From Branchiostoma floridae (Eukaryota > Chordata > Leptocardii > Amphioxiformes > Branchiostomatidae): a stretch of 45,818 bases of DNA. The notes below the pieces were generated by a model. It was given only the letters and a program-made list of their open reading frames with translations. It ran no database searches and was not told the DNA's origin. Below, one piece after another: positions 31,501 through 34,285 of this stretch (the stretch's first letter is position 1; each line of letters starts with the position of its first letter). A program made the position numbers and the translations under genes. The stretch spans positions 20,545,863 through 20,591,680 of the forward strand of contig NC_049985.1 of the NCBI RefSeq assembly GCF_000003815.2. The letters run 5' to 3'.

Positions 31501-33151
31501 TGCTAGACATGATGTGCGTATGTGATATAAGCTGTGGATAGTATCATTGTATTGAATTTGGATACGGTGCACTACCGTCATCTATCGGTAGGTGGATCCC
31601 TAGCTCCACCGAGTCAGACTAAAACTGGGAATATTTTTCTCACTAACGCCCAGCTTTCTTTAGTTTGACAAGTTATCATGAGGCTTTACATTTATGCGTT
31701 ATCCTGTTCATTGCCATTTCAGAAAACTAAACCGTCACCAGAAACCGATTCCAACATACAGCTTCGAATGGATGATTTGATCGAAACAGAATGGGTAAGG
31801 TTTATAAAATCTGCTTTGGTGGATTCTCTTATTACCGAAAATAGTTTCATCAGGTTGCATTGGTAGATCATATGAGTTTTCTTTAACAACATTTTTTCCC
31901 ACCTGCTGACGTTTCGATGTCTGTCAGACATCTTCCTCTTATGTTTTCGTATTTTCTTTTAGCTATGTGACTGACTGGCTATTTGTTGTGTTATATACGT
32001 ACTGCATTGTAGTAGAATAACTATGGCTTAAACTTAAAACAAAACGTAACGCAACACAATGCAGAAAGAAAAGCGCTGCAATTAACATTTATCGTTAGTC
32101 TCCAAATAAAAAATTTTGGAGGAGGATATTTCCAGTGGCGTGCCTTGTTTGGCAGACCCTAGCCCAATATTGATCATTTACGTATATATAATAATACAGT
32201 AATTCCTGTTGCAATATTGATCATTTACGTATATATAATAATACAGTAATTCCTGTTGCAAATGATTTTCTTAAGTTTTTGTTAATTTTATCTAGAATAG
32301 ATAAGTTTTTTTTCACAGCTGTTGCTTTATTCTACCGATACCTTATTCTTCGAAGTTTTTATTCAGCTTGCTTGAATCAATTATGTTTTGTTAATCATTT
32401 TATTCACCTTCTGCAAAGAAAACATAGTAAGTTATGGCTTCCAACATTTTAATTTGACCTCTGATCTCCCACCTTCACCCTAAGTCACCTCAGCTGTTTT
32501 TGTTACTTTTCTGTTTACTTATTGTACAAGATTTGTTCCTTATATTTTGTTTTTATTGTGTATGAATTGTAGGACACCTGGAAGAATAGAGATACTTGAT
32601 TTAGTATCACTAATGTTAATCCAAATAAAACAAACAAAAACAAGCAAGCAAACAAACAAACGTTTTGGTGACCATCTGTCACCATCTTCAGTACAGTTCT
32701 GACCTGTTCACAATGTACTGCAGTATAGGTATCGCTGCTTACAGATGGAGTAAACCAGTCAGAATAATCCCGAAGAAGGTGACAGAATGTCACCGAAACG
32801 TCAGCGGAAATAAAGCAAATGCTGTGTAAAAAAGTCTTAATTTTCCTTTGTTTGTCTTGTTGACAGGAACGAAGGAGAAGATACCTGCTTCGGATGGACC
32901 ATGACCGCCGTTTGAGACGACCAGCAGCCGGACCGAGGTACGTCGTCACTGCCAACAGATCATTTGGCGACGGCAAGTTGGGAAGCCGCCAGGAACAACA
33001 CTTAACCGGTATCATCCGGTACCAGAACCGGTATCATCCACCTCCGCGTCACACGGGCATTAACACGTCTAACCCAATGTATGTCAACGTGAAGGATTCT
33101 AAACAGCACAACATGCGCCAATACCAGTCTCTCGTGCCACGACGTAAATAA
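6564..33151 (+). CDS. Reeler-SEA-mucin-REJ-GPS protein, polycystin-1-like, lacking PLAT and channel domains
   Basis: A large membrane glycoprotein gene, reconstructed by joining 28 visible exons with matching phases (coordinates in the exon entries). Sum is about 8,850 coding bases, about 2,950 residues. Order: signal peptide; Reeler (residues ~30-160); EGF-like (~230-263); SEA (~268-395); 9-residue Thr/Pro repeats then 7-residue Ser/Pro repeats (~400-1440); EGF (~1450-1490); SEA (~1495-1600); EGF (~1604-1645); REJ (~1650-2075); GAIN/GPS (~2080-2510); about five helices; basic tail. REJ, GPS and the helices place it in the polycystin-1/REJ family, whose members act at cell surfaces and cilia, often with a polycystin-2-type channel. 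The PLAT domain and the channel domain are missing. SEA and GPS both suggest self-cleavage. One exon is missing at the gap 24839-24938. Splice sites are my reading, not transcript evidence. Confidence 0.85.
7224..7886 (+). other. unrecognised 220-residue ORF inside intron 1
   Basis: Open for 220 codons on the same strand as the host gene, with Cys- and Ser-rich composition and no domain, motif repeat or signal I can name. The first Met lies at 7224. It overlaps another ORF (7829-8089) in a different frame, which argues for chance openness. Could be part of an unknown repeat. Confidence 0.2.
8290..8450. repeat. possible ancient SINE/LINE-tail type repeat
   Basis: Contains AGTGCCTTTTTCAAGGGCTC and a GGATTAGAACCACGGACTTC end, which resembles the common animal repeat pattern of a GTGCCTT-CTCAAGG block followed by a GGATTCGAACC block. 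Decayed; weak call. Confidence 0.35.
8619..8857. mobile_element. MITE with TAAGG-GGTAT terminal inverted repeats
   Basis: Left end TAAGGGGGTATCTCACTGCA, right end AGTGGGATACCACCTTA, inverted complements of each other with a few differences. 239 bases, no coding capacity. A second copy at 11190-11973 carries a nested element; this copy serves as its empty site. Confidence 0.8.
8858..9070. repeat. fragment of the TTCGCCAAGAAGG foldback family
   Basis: Starts TTCTCCAAGAAGGTTATGT and continues with GATTGTATTGATATTTGGTA and the CCTAGCGGC block seen also at 3345-3425. Truncated on the right. Confidence 0.65.
9298..9514 (+). CDS. exon 2: Reeler domain core
   Basis: Preceded by TTTCACAG, followed by GTAAGG; phase 1 in, phase 2 out. 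Codes for YLGFLIQVRK, GSFSNHP, RLNCSNGDSASHSD, SDIELTWTPP and GPVQF. These match the family's GFLLQAR, G-x-F, L-x-C, T-HS, W-x-aP and VQF positions in order, as in reelin N-terminus, FRRS1 and insect defence proteins. Confidence 0.9.
9515..9976 (+). other. intron 2
   Basis: 462 bases, no feature recognised apart from A- and G-rich runs. Confidence 0.6.
9977..10329 (+). CDS. exon 3: Reeler end, Thr-rich linker, EGF-like domain
   Basis: Acceptor TATACAG, donor GTAAGA; phase 2 in, phase 1 out. VATVVLGQQLFWMNV completes the Reeler domain (ATVV ... FWV pattern). A Thr-rich linker follows, then an EGF-like domain with six Cys (DCNNRCSIFARCEF, CVC, SSC). The last 14 residues, KRGLDGNGSSCTSG, are coded twice because of an exact 42-bp tandem duplication (10246-10287, 10288-10329). 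Confidence 0.85.
10246..10329 (+). repeat. 42-bp tandem duplication at end of exon 3
   Basis: Two consecutive 42-base units that agree throughout. Each is followed by a donor-like sequence: the first by GCAAGA (10288), the second by GTAAGA (10330). The unit is in frame (14 codons), so either donor keeps the downstream phase. Confidence 0.85.
10330..10949 (+). other. intron 3
   Basis: Mostly the CA microsatellite and AT-rich sequence; no other feature recognised. Confidence 0.65.
10362..10566. repeat. CA microsatellite
   Basis: About 200 bases of (CA)n with occasional ATAC and AAAC interruptions, starting only about 30 bases after the exon 3 donor. Open in several frames on both strands, which is meaningless. 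Confidence 0.95.
10950..11068 (+). CDS. exon 4: SEA domain 1, N-terminal half
   Basis: Acceptor CTCAACAG, donor GTAAGA; phase 1 in, phase 0 out. YDYTLTMDNITFTNDLMN and SSPAAMTLAEMLEER fit the first strand and helix of SEA domains (strand, N/D-DL, Ser, helix). It joins in frame to exon 5, whose start completes the domain. Confidence 0.85.
11190..11973. mobile_element. MITE (same family as 8619-8857) carrying a nested MITE
   Basis: Outer ends TTAAGGTGGTCTCACTGCAC and AGTGCAGTGACATACCACC are inverted complements. Without the inner element it is about 244 bases, close to the 239 of its relative. The interior is split at 11282 by a second element. Confidence 0.8.
11284..11821. mobile_element. nested foldback MITE, TA target repeat
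   Basis: Ends AGGCCACAGCAAGTAA and TTACTTGCTGTGGCC are inverted complements, with TA on both sides (11282-11283, 11822-11823). The relative at 8619-8857 shows the uninterrupted sequence with a single TA at this position. Inner arms share GATGACATC/GATGTCATCC. A related element lies at 17763-18165 in intron 6. Confidence 0.8.
12645..16215 (+). CDS. exon 5: SEA 1 C-terminal half, giant mucin region, EGF-like domain
   Basis: A single 3.6-kb exon; acceptor CCTTTTGCAG, donor GTATGG; phase 0 in, phase 1 out. It starts with LEFYFKRSSIAEDYQSVTVT then FREGSVIANYSVNV, the SEA C-half with the GSVxx self-cleavage site. About 1,000 Thr/Pro/Ser-rich residues follow: near-perfect 9-residue PPTTVSTTE units to ~15190, a short transition, then 7-residue STPSPAP units and four ATPSPRP units to ~16040. 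It ends with a six-Cys EGF-like domain (CPVACPVFSTC ... NVCACDGGY ... AVC). The mucin part would be densely O-glycosylated and extended. A gap of 100 n (15691-15790) lies in the 7-residue repeats, so true length is unknown. Confidence 0.9.
12870..15195 (+). repeat. 27-bp coding tandem repeat, about 85 copies
   Basis: Unit close to ACGGTCTCAACTACAGAGCC plus TCCTACC, coding 9 residues. Copies are highly similar at the 5' end and gradually more varied (Pro to Ser, Ser to Leu, Glu to Lys) toward the 3' end, a pattern of recent expansion on the 5' side. Confidence 0.95.
15310..16040 (+). repeat. 21-bp coding tandem repeat
   Basis: Unit near TCGACACCATCACCTGCACC, 21 bases, 7 residues (STPSPAP), followed by four near-identical units coding ATPSPRP. 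Interrupted by 100 n at 15691-15790. Confidence 0.9.
15691..15790. other. assembly gap, 100 n, inside mucin repeats
   Basis: A round 100-base gap, so a placeholder. The frame is conserved across it as written, but the number of repeat units is unknown. Confidence 0.95.
16253..16515. mobile_element. long-TIR MITE in intron 5, diverged
   Basis: Left arm has CAGCAATATTAGAGCG and GATAAGGCAATCTGTATGAT; right arm has their inverted complements (ATTGCCTTATCCAGAATATT, CGCTCTAATATTGC). Same family as 23646-23994. The left flank is TTAA; the right end is degraded. Confidence 0.75.
16972..17182. mobile_element. MITE with TACTGTAAATGC termini
   Basis: Begins TACTGTAAATGCAGAAATGT and ends GAATTAAATGCATTTACAGTA (first/last 12 bases perfect inverted complements). 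The interior repeats CGCGGT/ACCGCG motifs in inverted arms. Probably TA target site. No coding capacity. Confidence 0.85.
17313..17425 (+). CDS. exon 6: SEA domain 2, N-terminal half
   Basis: Acceptor TTTTGGCAG, donor GTATGC; phase 1 in, phase 0 out. DVNDVHIQLTMLLAQYNDAL and the following basic helix fit the beginning of a SEA domain; exon 7 completes it. The exon boundary falls at the same place and phase as exon 4/5 in SEA 1, suggesting the two SEA domains arose by exon-pair duplication. Confidence 0.8.
17426..18236 (+). other. intron 6
   Basis: 0.8 kb; holds the MITE at 17763-18165, otherwise AT-rich with no feature. Confidence 0.7.
17763..18165. mobile_element. MITE in intron 6, relative of 11284-11821
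   Basis: Left AAGGTCATGTTGATTTGATT, right AATCAAATCAACATGGCCT, inverted complements, with GACGACATC/GGTGTCATCC inner arms as in the nested element of intron 4. Confidence 0.75.
18237..18451 (+). CDS. exon 7: SEA domain 2, C-terminal half
   Basis: Acceptor TTCCCACAG, donor GTAAGT; phase 0 in, phase 2 out. GLSVYDFRAGSVIADFVVNV holds the second SEA cleavage-type motif GSVIA; an acidic helix follows (SDEEVHQKLQEAM). Confidence 0.9.
18452..18936 (+). other. intron 7
   Basis: 485 bases, AT-rich, with no recognised element. Confidence 0.6.
18937..18977 (+). CDS. exon 8: 41-base microexon
   Basis: Acceptor ATATATAG, donor GTGAGT; phase 2 in, phase 1 out. Codes for LCLKGHAENYCFQD, leading into the EGF-like domain of exon 9. 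Short, but the phases fit both neighbours and the two Cys suit the context. Confidence 0.65.
19215..19620. repeat. foldback-family fragment with GT microsatellite
   Basis: Starts TCACCTTCGCGAAGAAGG, continues GTTATATTTTCTACAGCG and then about 360 bases of (GT)n with GAGTGTG and TATGT interruptions, like the left end at 3254-3317. Lies in intron 8 (18978-19939), which otherwise shows nothing. Confidence 0.75.
19940..20494 (+). CDS. exon 9: Ca-binding-type EGF and first part of REJ module
   Basis: Acceptor GCATTTCAG, donor GTAAGT; phase 1 in and out. DLDECTKNNAACPQGSNC ... GGYGCTYC is a DxDEC calcium-binding EGF (shortened). Then come the REJ signature blocks: VEYIWEFFP, LVAPRTLQYGLYLFRLSV, SVSITPSPLIAGILGG, and a DAATLSSDPDG ... 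LDYRWSCDP end. In polycystin-1 and sea urchin REJ proteins these occur in the same order (GG-x-x-R, LDaS-x-S-DPD, W-x-C). Confidence 0.9.
20495..21167 (+). other. intron 9, with a possible SINE-like repeat
   Basis: At about 20740-20940, read on the minus strand, there is AACGCAGAGGTTCTGGGTTC then GAATCTGCTGATGTGC and GGACGTTAAATGGAGG, the layout of a common animal interspersed repeat with a GGTTCGAAT box. Weakly conserved. Nothing else seen. Confidence 0.4.
21168..21348 (+). CDS. exon 10: REJ module
   Basis: Acceptor TTTTTCAG, donor GTGAGT; phase 1 in, phase 2 out. GDCPALHGGTDGLLTVNTNR then LTFTVEVSAPNRGSASASQ and IEVVP: the REJ strand pattern in which Y/F-x-F-x-V-x-V-x-x is followed by a short acidic stretch. 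Confidence 0.85.
21659..21890 (+). CDS. exon 11: REJ module
   Basis: Acceptor TTTTCTACAG, donor GTATGT; phase 2 in, phase 0 out. CDTTYGTCGPKINSGERLRL then LCSNC and YRYNWTLVQ: the REJ/PKD-like hydrophobic and Trp positions. Intron 10 (21349-21658) before it shows nothing. Confidence 0.85.
22302..22461 (+). CDS. exon 12: REJ module
   Basis: Acceptor CTCAAGCAG, donor GTAATG; phase 0 in, phase 1 out. YTVTSTVTDSNTGESGSAEY, then FTVNQPPTVGTCEI, the REJ NxPP-x-x-GxC pattern. Intron 11 (21891-22301) shows nothing recognised. Confidence 0.9.
22706..22824 (+). CDS. exon 13: REJ module
   Basis: Acceptor GATTACCAG, donor GTGAGT; phase 1 in, phase 0 out. GFGDPDLPLRYDFEYTAAA and QYLLYSGP: the REJ D-x-DxPLxYxF block conserved across PKD1, PKDREJ and sea urchin REJ proteins. 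Confidence 0.9.
22825..23227 (+). other. intron 13
   Basis: 403 bases, AT-rich, no feature recognised. Confidence 0.6.
23228..23350 (+). CDS. exon 14: end of REJ module
   Basis: Acceptor ATCAACCAG, donor GTGAGA; phase 0 both ends. IRLPIGDPDENYELEIVIRV continues the REJ fold (LP-x-G ... Y-x-L-x-I-x-V-x-V). Confidence 0.85.
23586..24108 (+). pseudogene. duplicated 5' part of exon 15, unit A (pseudo-exon) with MITE
   Basis: Unit A repeats the next 170 bases (unit B, 24109-24278): the same leader, the same acceptor-like TATTCAG|GTAAG and the same first 22 codons of exon 15. The copied exon then runs into the start of unit B and reaches a TAG, so it cannot serve as a normal exon. Unit A is 523 bases; subtracting the 349-base MITE and one 4-base TTAA leaves exactly 170. 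Confidence 0.85.
23646..23994. mobile_element. long-TIR MITE, TTAA target repeat
   Basis: Arms of more than 80 bases: left AGGCAACCTAAGCAATATTA, right TGATATTGCTTAGGTTGCCT. Flanked by TTAA at 23642-23645 and 23995-23998. Unit B (around 24161-24165) shows the empty site with a single TTAA. The TTAA target is typical of piggyBac-type elements. 349 bases, no transposase. A diverged relative lies at 16253-16515. Confidence 0.85.
24213..24374 (+). CDS. exon 15: start of GAIN region
   Basis: Acceptor TTGTTCAG, donor GTAAGG; phase 0 both ends. VRPPENVEEFVDDVLDDVDV and TTSSIASAASVLNVVNGTD: the helical, acidic part of polycystin GAIN domains. The exon's first five bases are GTAAG, so the 3' splice site is also a perfect 5' splice site. 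Confidence 0.8.
24678..24803 (+). CDS. exon 16: GAIN region, helical
   Basis: Acceptor CCTTTCAG, donor GTTAGT; phase 0 both ends. A Gln/Val-rich helix (QILEQVQVQDVQQVKQVSG) and LEHVTNKPEELSDESQ. The T-x-x-P-x-ELS-x-x-SQ stretch is typical before the next GAIN helix in PKD1 relatives. Confidence 0.85.
24839..24938. other. assembly gap, 100 n, probably hides an exon
   Basis: Exon 16 ends in phase 0, but exon 17 is open only if entered in phase 1 (in phase 0 it meets TAA at the third codon). One exon of length 3n+1 must therefore lie between, and this placeholder gap is the only hidden sequence there. Confidence 0.7.
25142..25233 (+). CDS. exon 17: GAIN region
   Basis: Acceptor CTATTTCAG, donor GTGACA (weak); phase 1 in, phase 0 out. 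VNILDASSQSVDR and a following polar helix, consistent with GAIN. A LINE tail begins directly after the donor. Confidence 0.7.
25240..25640 (+). mobile_element. LINE 3' tail inside intron 17
   Basis: In-frame with exon 17 by chance: DRFAHLFRCQNSHNAKIGKY then IKDCFAIRKN, matching the end of the ORF2 at 4608-5153 (DKFIFLMNLD ... ICSYIFNITKKR). Stop TAG at 25459-25461, then a 3' UTR with a CAATAAA (25610-25616) and a TGATGAT-type tail. 5'-truncated. Confidence 0.7.
25844..26092 (+). CDS. exon 18: GAIN region
   Basis: Acceptor CAAACAG, donor GTGTGT; phase 0 both ends. TTTALDTIDELSFTTVSRKN and later YFEIPENFTSKLC match the polycystin pattern of an acidic helix followed by strand-forming residues of the GAIN core. 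Confidence 0.85.
26093..26419 (+). other. intron 18
   Basis: 327 bases, no feature. Confidence 0.6.
26420..26635 (+). CDS. exon 19: GAIN region
   Basis: Acceptor ATTTTTCAG, donor GTAAGA; phase 0 both ends. NPFEYGNNAEDARTPVLGLS then ENPIVVNGT. The NPF-x-Y and V-x-x-L-S pattern is seen in polycystin-1-like proteins just before the GPS. Confidence 0.9.
26636..27088 (+). other. intron 19
   Basis: 453 bases; AT-rich, nothing recognised. Confidence 0.6.
27089..27332 (+). CDS. exon 20: GAIN core
   Basis: Acceptor TCCACCAG, donor GTAAGT; phase 0 in, phase 1 out. FNTTVPGVAFYIRVVPDVTS, YLKRGAVV and TWFLNQQALN: strand pattern of the GAIN B subdomain. N-glycosylation sequons (NTT, NVT) are present. 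Confidence 0.9.
27333..27956 (+). other. intron 20
   Basis: 624 bases. Around 27540-27605 a decayed piece of the octamer-palindrome unit of the 3254-4160 family is seen (ACGCAAAGGAGGGCCTCATT). Nothing else. Confidence 0.55.
27957..28093 (+). CDS. exon 21: GPS motif, first half
   Basis: Acceptor AAATGTAG, donor GTGGGC; phase 1 in, phase 0 out. YTMSITASKCLFFDETTSLW then DRGCE: the first Cys, the Trp and the GC pair of the GPS. Confidence 0.9.
28365..28577 (+). CDS. exon 22: GPS cleavage site and first membrane helix
   Basis: Acceptor TTTTTTCAAG, donor GTTTGA (weak); phase 0 both ends. LHCICDHLTAFAG holds the remaining Cys and the HL/T autoproteolysis site used by adhesion GPCRs and polycystin-1. 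A short stalk, then helix 1 (SLIALVTVCVVMALYIVAVF), then IVRGLDDERR at the cytoplasmic face. Translation past the donor stops one codon later (TGA 28581-28583). Confidence 0.9.
28578..28967 (+). other. intron 22, site where PLAT exons would be expected
   Basis: 390 bases. I looked for a PLAT/LH2 reading frame between helix 1 and the post-PLAT sequence of exon 23 and see none in any plus-strand frame; only AT-rich DNA and a GC-rich patch near 28825-28870. Confidence 0.7.
28632..28637 (+). promoter_or_regulatory. candidate intronic polyadenylation signal
   Basis: AATAAA about 50 bases after the TGA that ends an unspliced exon 22. With the weak donor of that exon it could give a short isoform with a single membrane helix. 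Speculative. Confidence 0.3.
28968..29249 (+). CDS. exon 23: basic linker replacing PLAT, post-PLAT helix
   Basis: Acceptor ATGTTACAG, donor GTAAGT; phase 0 both ends. Starts with a very basic stretch (RRKVVHRRQREREHRVQQQR), then SEHLWISVV and HFTRVQRISCCLSLLMSFML. The HLW-x-S ... FTRVQRLSCC block is the hallmark that in polycystin-1 follows directly after PLAT, so only about 25 residues remain where about 120-150 are usual. Confidence 0.9.
29250..29816 (+). other. intron 23
   Basis: 567 bases, no feature recognised. Confidence 0.6.
29817..30075 (+). CDS. exon 24: third membrane helix and cytoplasmic loop
   Basis: Acceptor TTTTTCAG, donor GTAAGC; phase 0 in, phase 1 out. IIGLESSLIALPINVIVVVL matches the polycystin helix with conserved P-x-N (FPINLVIGRLF in human PKD1). 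A hydrophilic loop rich in Pro, Lys and His follows. Confidence 0.9.
30076..30446 (+). other. intron 24
   Basis: 371 bases, no feature. Confidence 0.6.
30447..30551 (+). CDS. exon 25: loop before helix 4
   Basis: Acceptor CTTTTCAG, donor GTGAGG; phase 1 in and out. Ends RPLPWWSVIV, the LPWW pattern that opens the next polycystin helix. Confidence 0.85.
30829..30937. mobile_element. short foldback repeat in intron 25
   Basis: GTCTTCACAATACATCCTCT ... TTCACGGAGT on the left and ACTCCGTGAACAAGATGTAC ... GAAGAC on the right form long inverted arms. About 108 bases. Possibly a MITE; no second copy seen in the window. Intron 25 (30552-31043) shows nothing else. Confidence 0.65.
31044..31231 (+). 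CDS. exon 26: helices 4 and 5
   Basis: Acceptor TCCCTACAG, donor GTAAGG; phase 1 in, phase 0 out. AWFLVSAIVIVSGAFTVLYG, then QAWLLAFVISFLTDFILLQP and VKLILVIIFFKLVTK. The S-x-x-WL-x-x-x-x-SF-x-x-d-x-x-x-x-QPxK block is the conserved polycystin helix pair. Confidence 0.9.
31232..31722 (+). other. intron 26
   Basis: 491 bases, no feature recognised. Confidence 0.6.
31723..31794 (+). CDS. exon 27: cytoplasmic segment
   Basis: Acceptor GCCATTTCAG, donor GTAAGG; phase 0 both ends. KTKPSPETDSNIQLRMDDLI then ETEW. In full-length relatives the large extracellular loop and channel helices would come later; here the gene ends with the next exon. Confidence 0.75.
31905..31940 (-). ncRNA. hammerhead-like motif 1 (decayed)
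   Basis: On the minus strand: GAGGAA, then the perfect hairpin GATGTCTGACAGACATC as stem II, then GAAAC and GTCAGC. The CUGANGA box is degraded; the GAAAC box is intact. Confidence 0.35.
32165..32258. repeat. 47-bp tandem duplication
   Basis: Two identical consecutive 47-base units starting CAATATTGATCATTTACGTA at 32165 and 32212. Confidence 0.9.
32661..32691 (-). ncRNA. hammerhead-like motif 2
   Basis: On the minus strand: CTGAAGA (a perfect CUGANGA box), hairpin GGTGACAGATGGTCACC as stem II, then AAAAC (one change from GAAAC) and GTT. Confidence 0.4.
32769..32806 (+). ncRNA. hammerhead-like motif 3
   Basis: CCGAAGA (one change from CUGANGA), hairpin GGTGACAGAATGTCACC with a perfect 6-bp stem, GAAAC box intact, then GTCAGC. 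Confidence 0.4.
32867..33151 (+). CDS. exon 28: basic C-terminal tail and stop
   Basis: Acceptor TGTTGACAG; phase 0 in; TAA at 33149-33151. Starts ERRRRYLLRMDHDRRLRRP, then a Gly/Tyr/His-rich part and a final NPMYVNVKDSK ... YQSLVPRRK. No membrane helix. YVNV fits the Grb2 SH2-binding consensus pYxNx. I do not recognise this tail in other polycystin relatives. Confidence 0.85.
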   Translation, partial: ERRRRYLLRMDHDRRLRRPAAGPRYVVTANRSFGDGKLGSRQEQHLTGIIRYQNRYHPPPRHTGINTSNPMYVNVKDSKQHNMRQYQSLVPRRK

Positions 33152-33993
33152 ATTGGTAGGGCACAACTACCCTCTTTGGCAATTTGATAAGACTGGTAGG
33201 TTTTGTTACGAGCATAGATAATGATGATTGATGTTGGGTCTTCTTCAATTGTCAATTTTTTCCCAATCATTTTTATATATTTCAAACAATCACCACCAAC
33301 CTATCAGTCTTCGGAGACTTGAATCCTCTTTTTGTTTTTAATATTTGTAGATTTTCTATGCTGTTTTATGTATTATCAAGCTCGCAATACGTACTCATGT
33401 AGGACTAGTGTTGATGACGGCATGACAATACGTTAAGACTTGAGTATGTCTTCACCATGTCTTGTCAATACATTTTCAATATTAAAAGTTAGGCTGGGTC
33501 TTGTTAGTGTCTGTGTCAGGCTTTTATGGCGGGTACTTCATTTTGTAAGTTTTTCTTTTTGTTTGGCTAGCAGGCGTTCTCGAGATTTAAGCTATTTAGT
33601 TGTGCATAGTTTGTAGTTTATCCAGTTACGTCTGGGTACATGCTATCTAGTTGTGCATTTTAGCTGAATAATTCAAGAACGCTGAACCTTTCATGTATTT
33701 GCAATAAATAATTGTGTAAGTCATGTTCTGTTTCATCGTATCGTCTGGGATTTTTTTTCCAAATCTCAAGATTGATCTACAATCATTGGACCAATAAAAT
33801 ATTCAATCATCCCGGGTGCATACCGACATACGGCTAGTTGTATTACTACATACACACAGCTTCTCGCATATCATTAACATGAATATGTACATTGAACTAT
33901 AAATTTACTTACGTTTCTACCGAGTGTAATTCTGCACAAACGAATTAATATAACGATATAAATTCCATACGAAAATAAACATTCACTCTTTAT
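33152..33993 (+). other. 3' UTR and downstream DNA
   Basis: AT-rich, without ORFs of interest; contains the polyadenylation signal above. Confidence 0.55.
33703..33708 (+). promoter_or_regulatory. candidate polyadenylation signal of the large gene
   Basis: AATAAA in GCAATAAATAATTGTG about 550 bases after the stop codon; the sequence between is AT-rich and looks like a 3' UTR. Confidence 0.45.
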
Positions 33994-34206
33994 ACCCCCT
34001 TTTCACTAGGACGGCGCTCTCATTACGGTCTTTCTGCGACCCCAAATTTGACAGAACGCTCAACGAATTGTATAGAAAAGAAACGATTTTTGACACGTTG
34101 TGTGTTTTGTTGTCCTCTCAGTCACACTTTTACATGCTGTATGATATACCCAGTATGAAATCAAAGGTTACACATATCAAATTTAGGTCGCGTGTGGAAA
34201 GGGTGA
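33994..34206. mobile_element. foldback MITE, copy 2
   Basis: CCCCCTTTTCACTAGGACGG, then AAACGATTTTTGACACGTTG and GAAATCAAAGGTTACACATA, as in 528-764. The right arm is shortened by an internal deletion next to TTTAGGTCGC. Confidence 0.75.
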
Positions 34207-34285
34207 CTTTTAAAGTCTTTTATAGAAGAAGTGAAGGAACAGGCAGTTATTCATGCAGAGAGACAGTTCTTTTTCCATATCAGTA

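Larger units (their letters stand above)
31885..32835. mobile_element. candidate Penelope-like / ribozyme-bearing repeat in intron 27
   Basis: Bounded by two inverted copies of a CTGACGTTTCG / CGAAACGTCAG motif (31907 and 32793), each attached to a perfect hairpin; a third lies at 32661-32691. The layout resembles the termini of Penelope-like retroelements, which carry minimal hammerhead ribozymes. No protein-coding remnant is recognised inside. Family call is inference. Confidence 0.4.

Noticed and set aside
32515-33015. 166-residue minus-strand ORF overlapping exon 28
   Set aside because: Opposite to a well-supported terminal exon and running through repeat DNA; no recognised motif.
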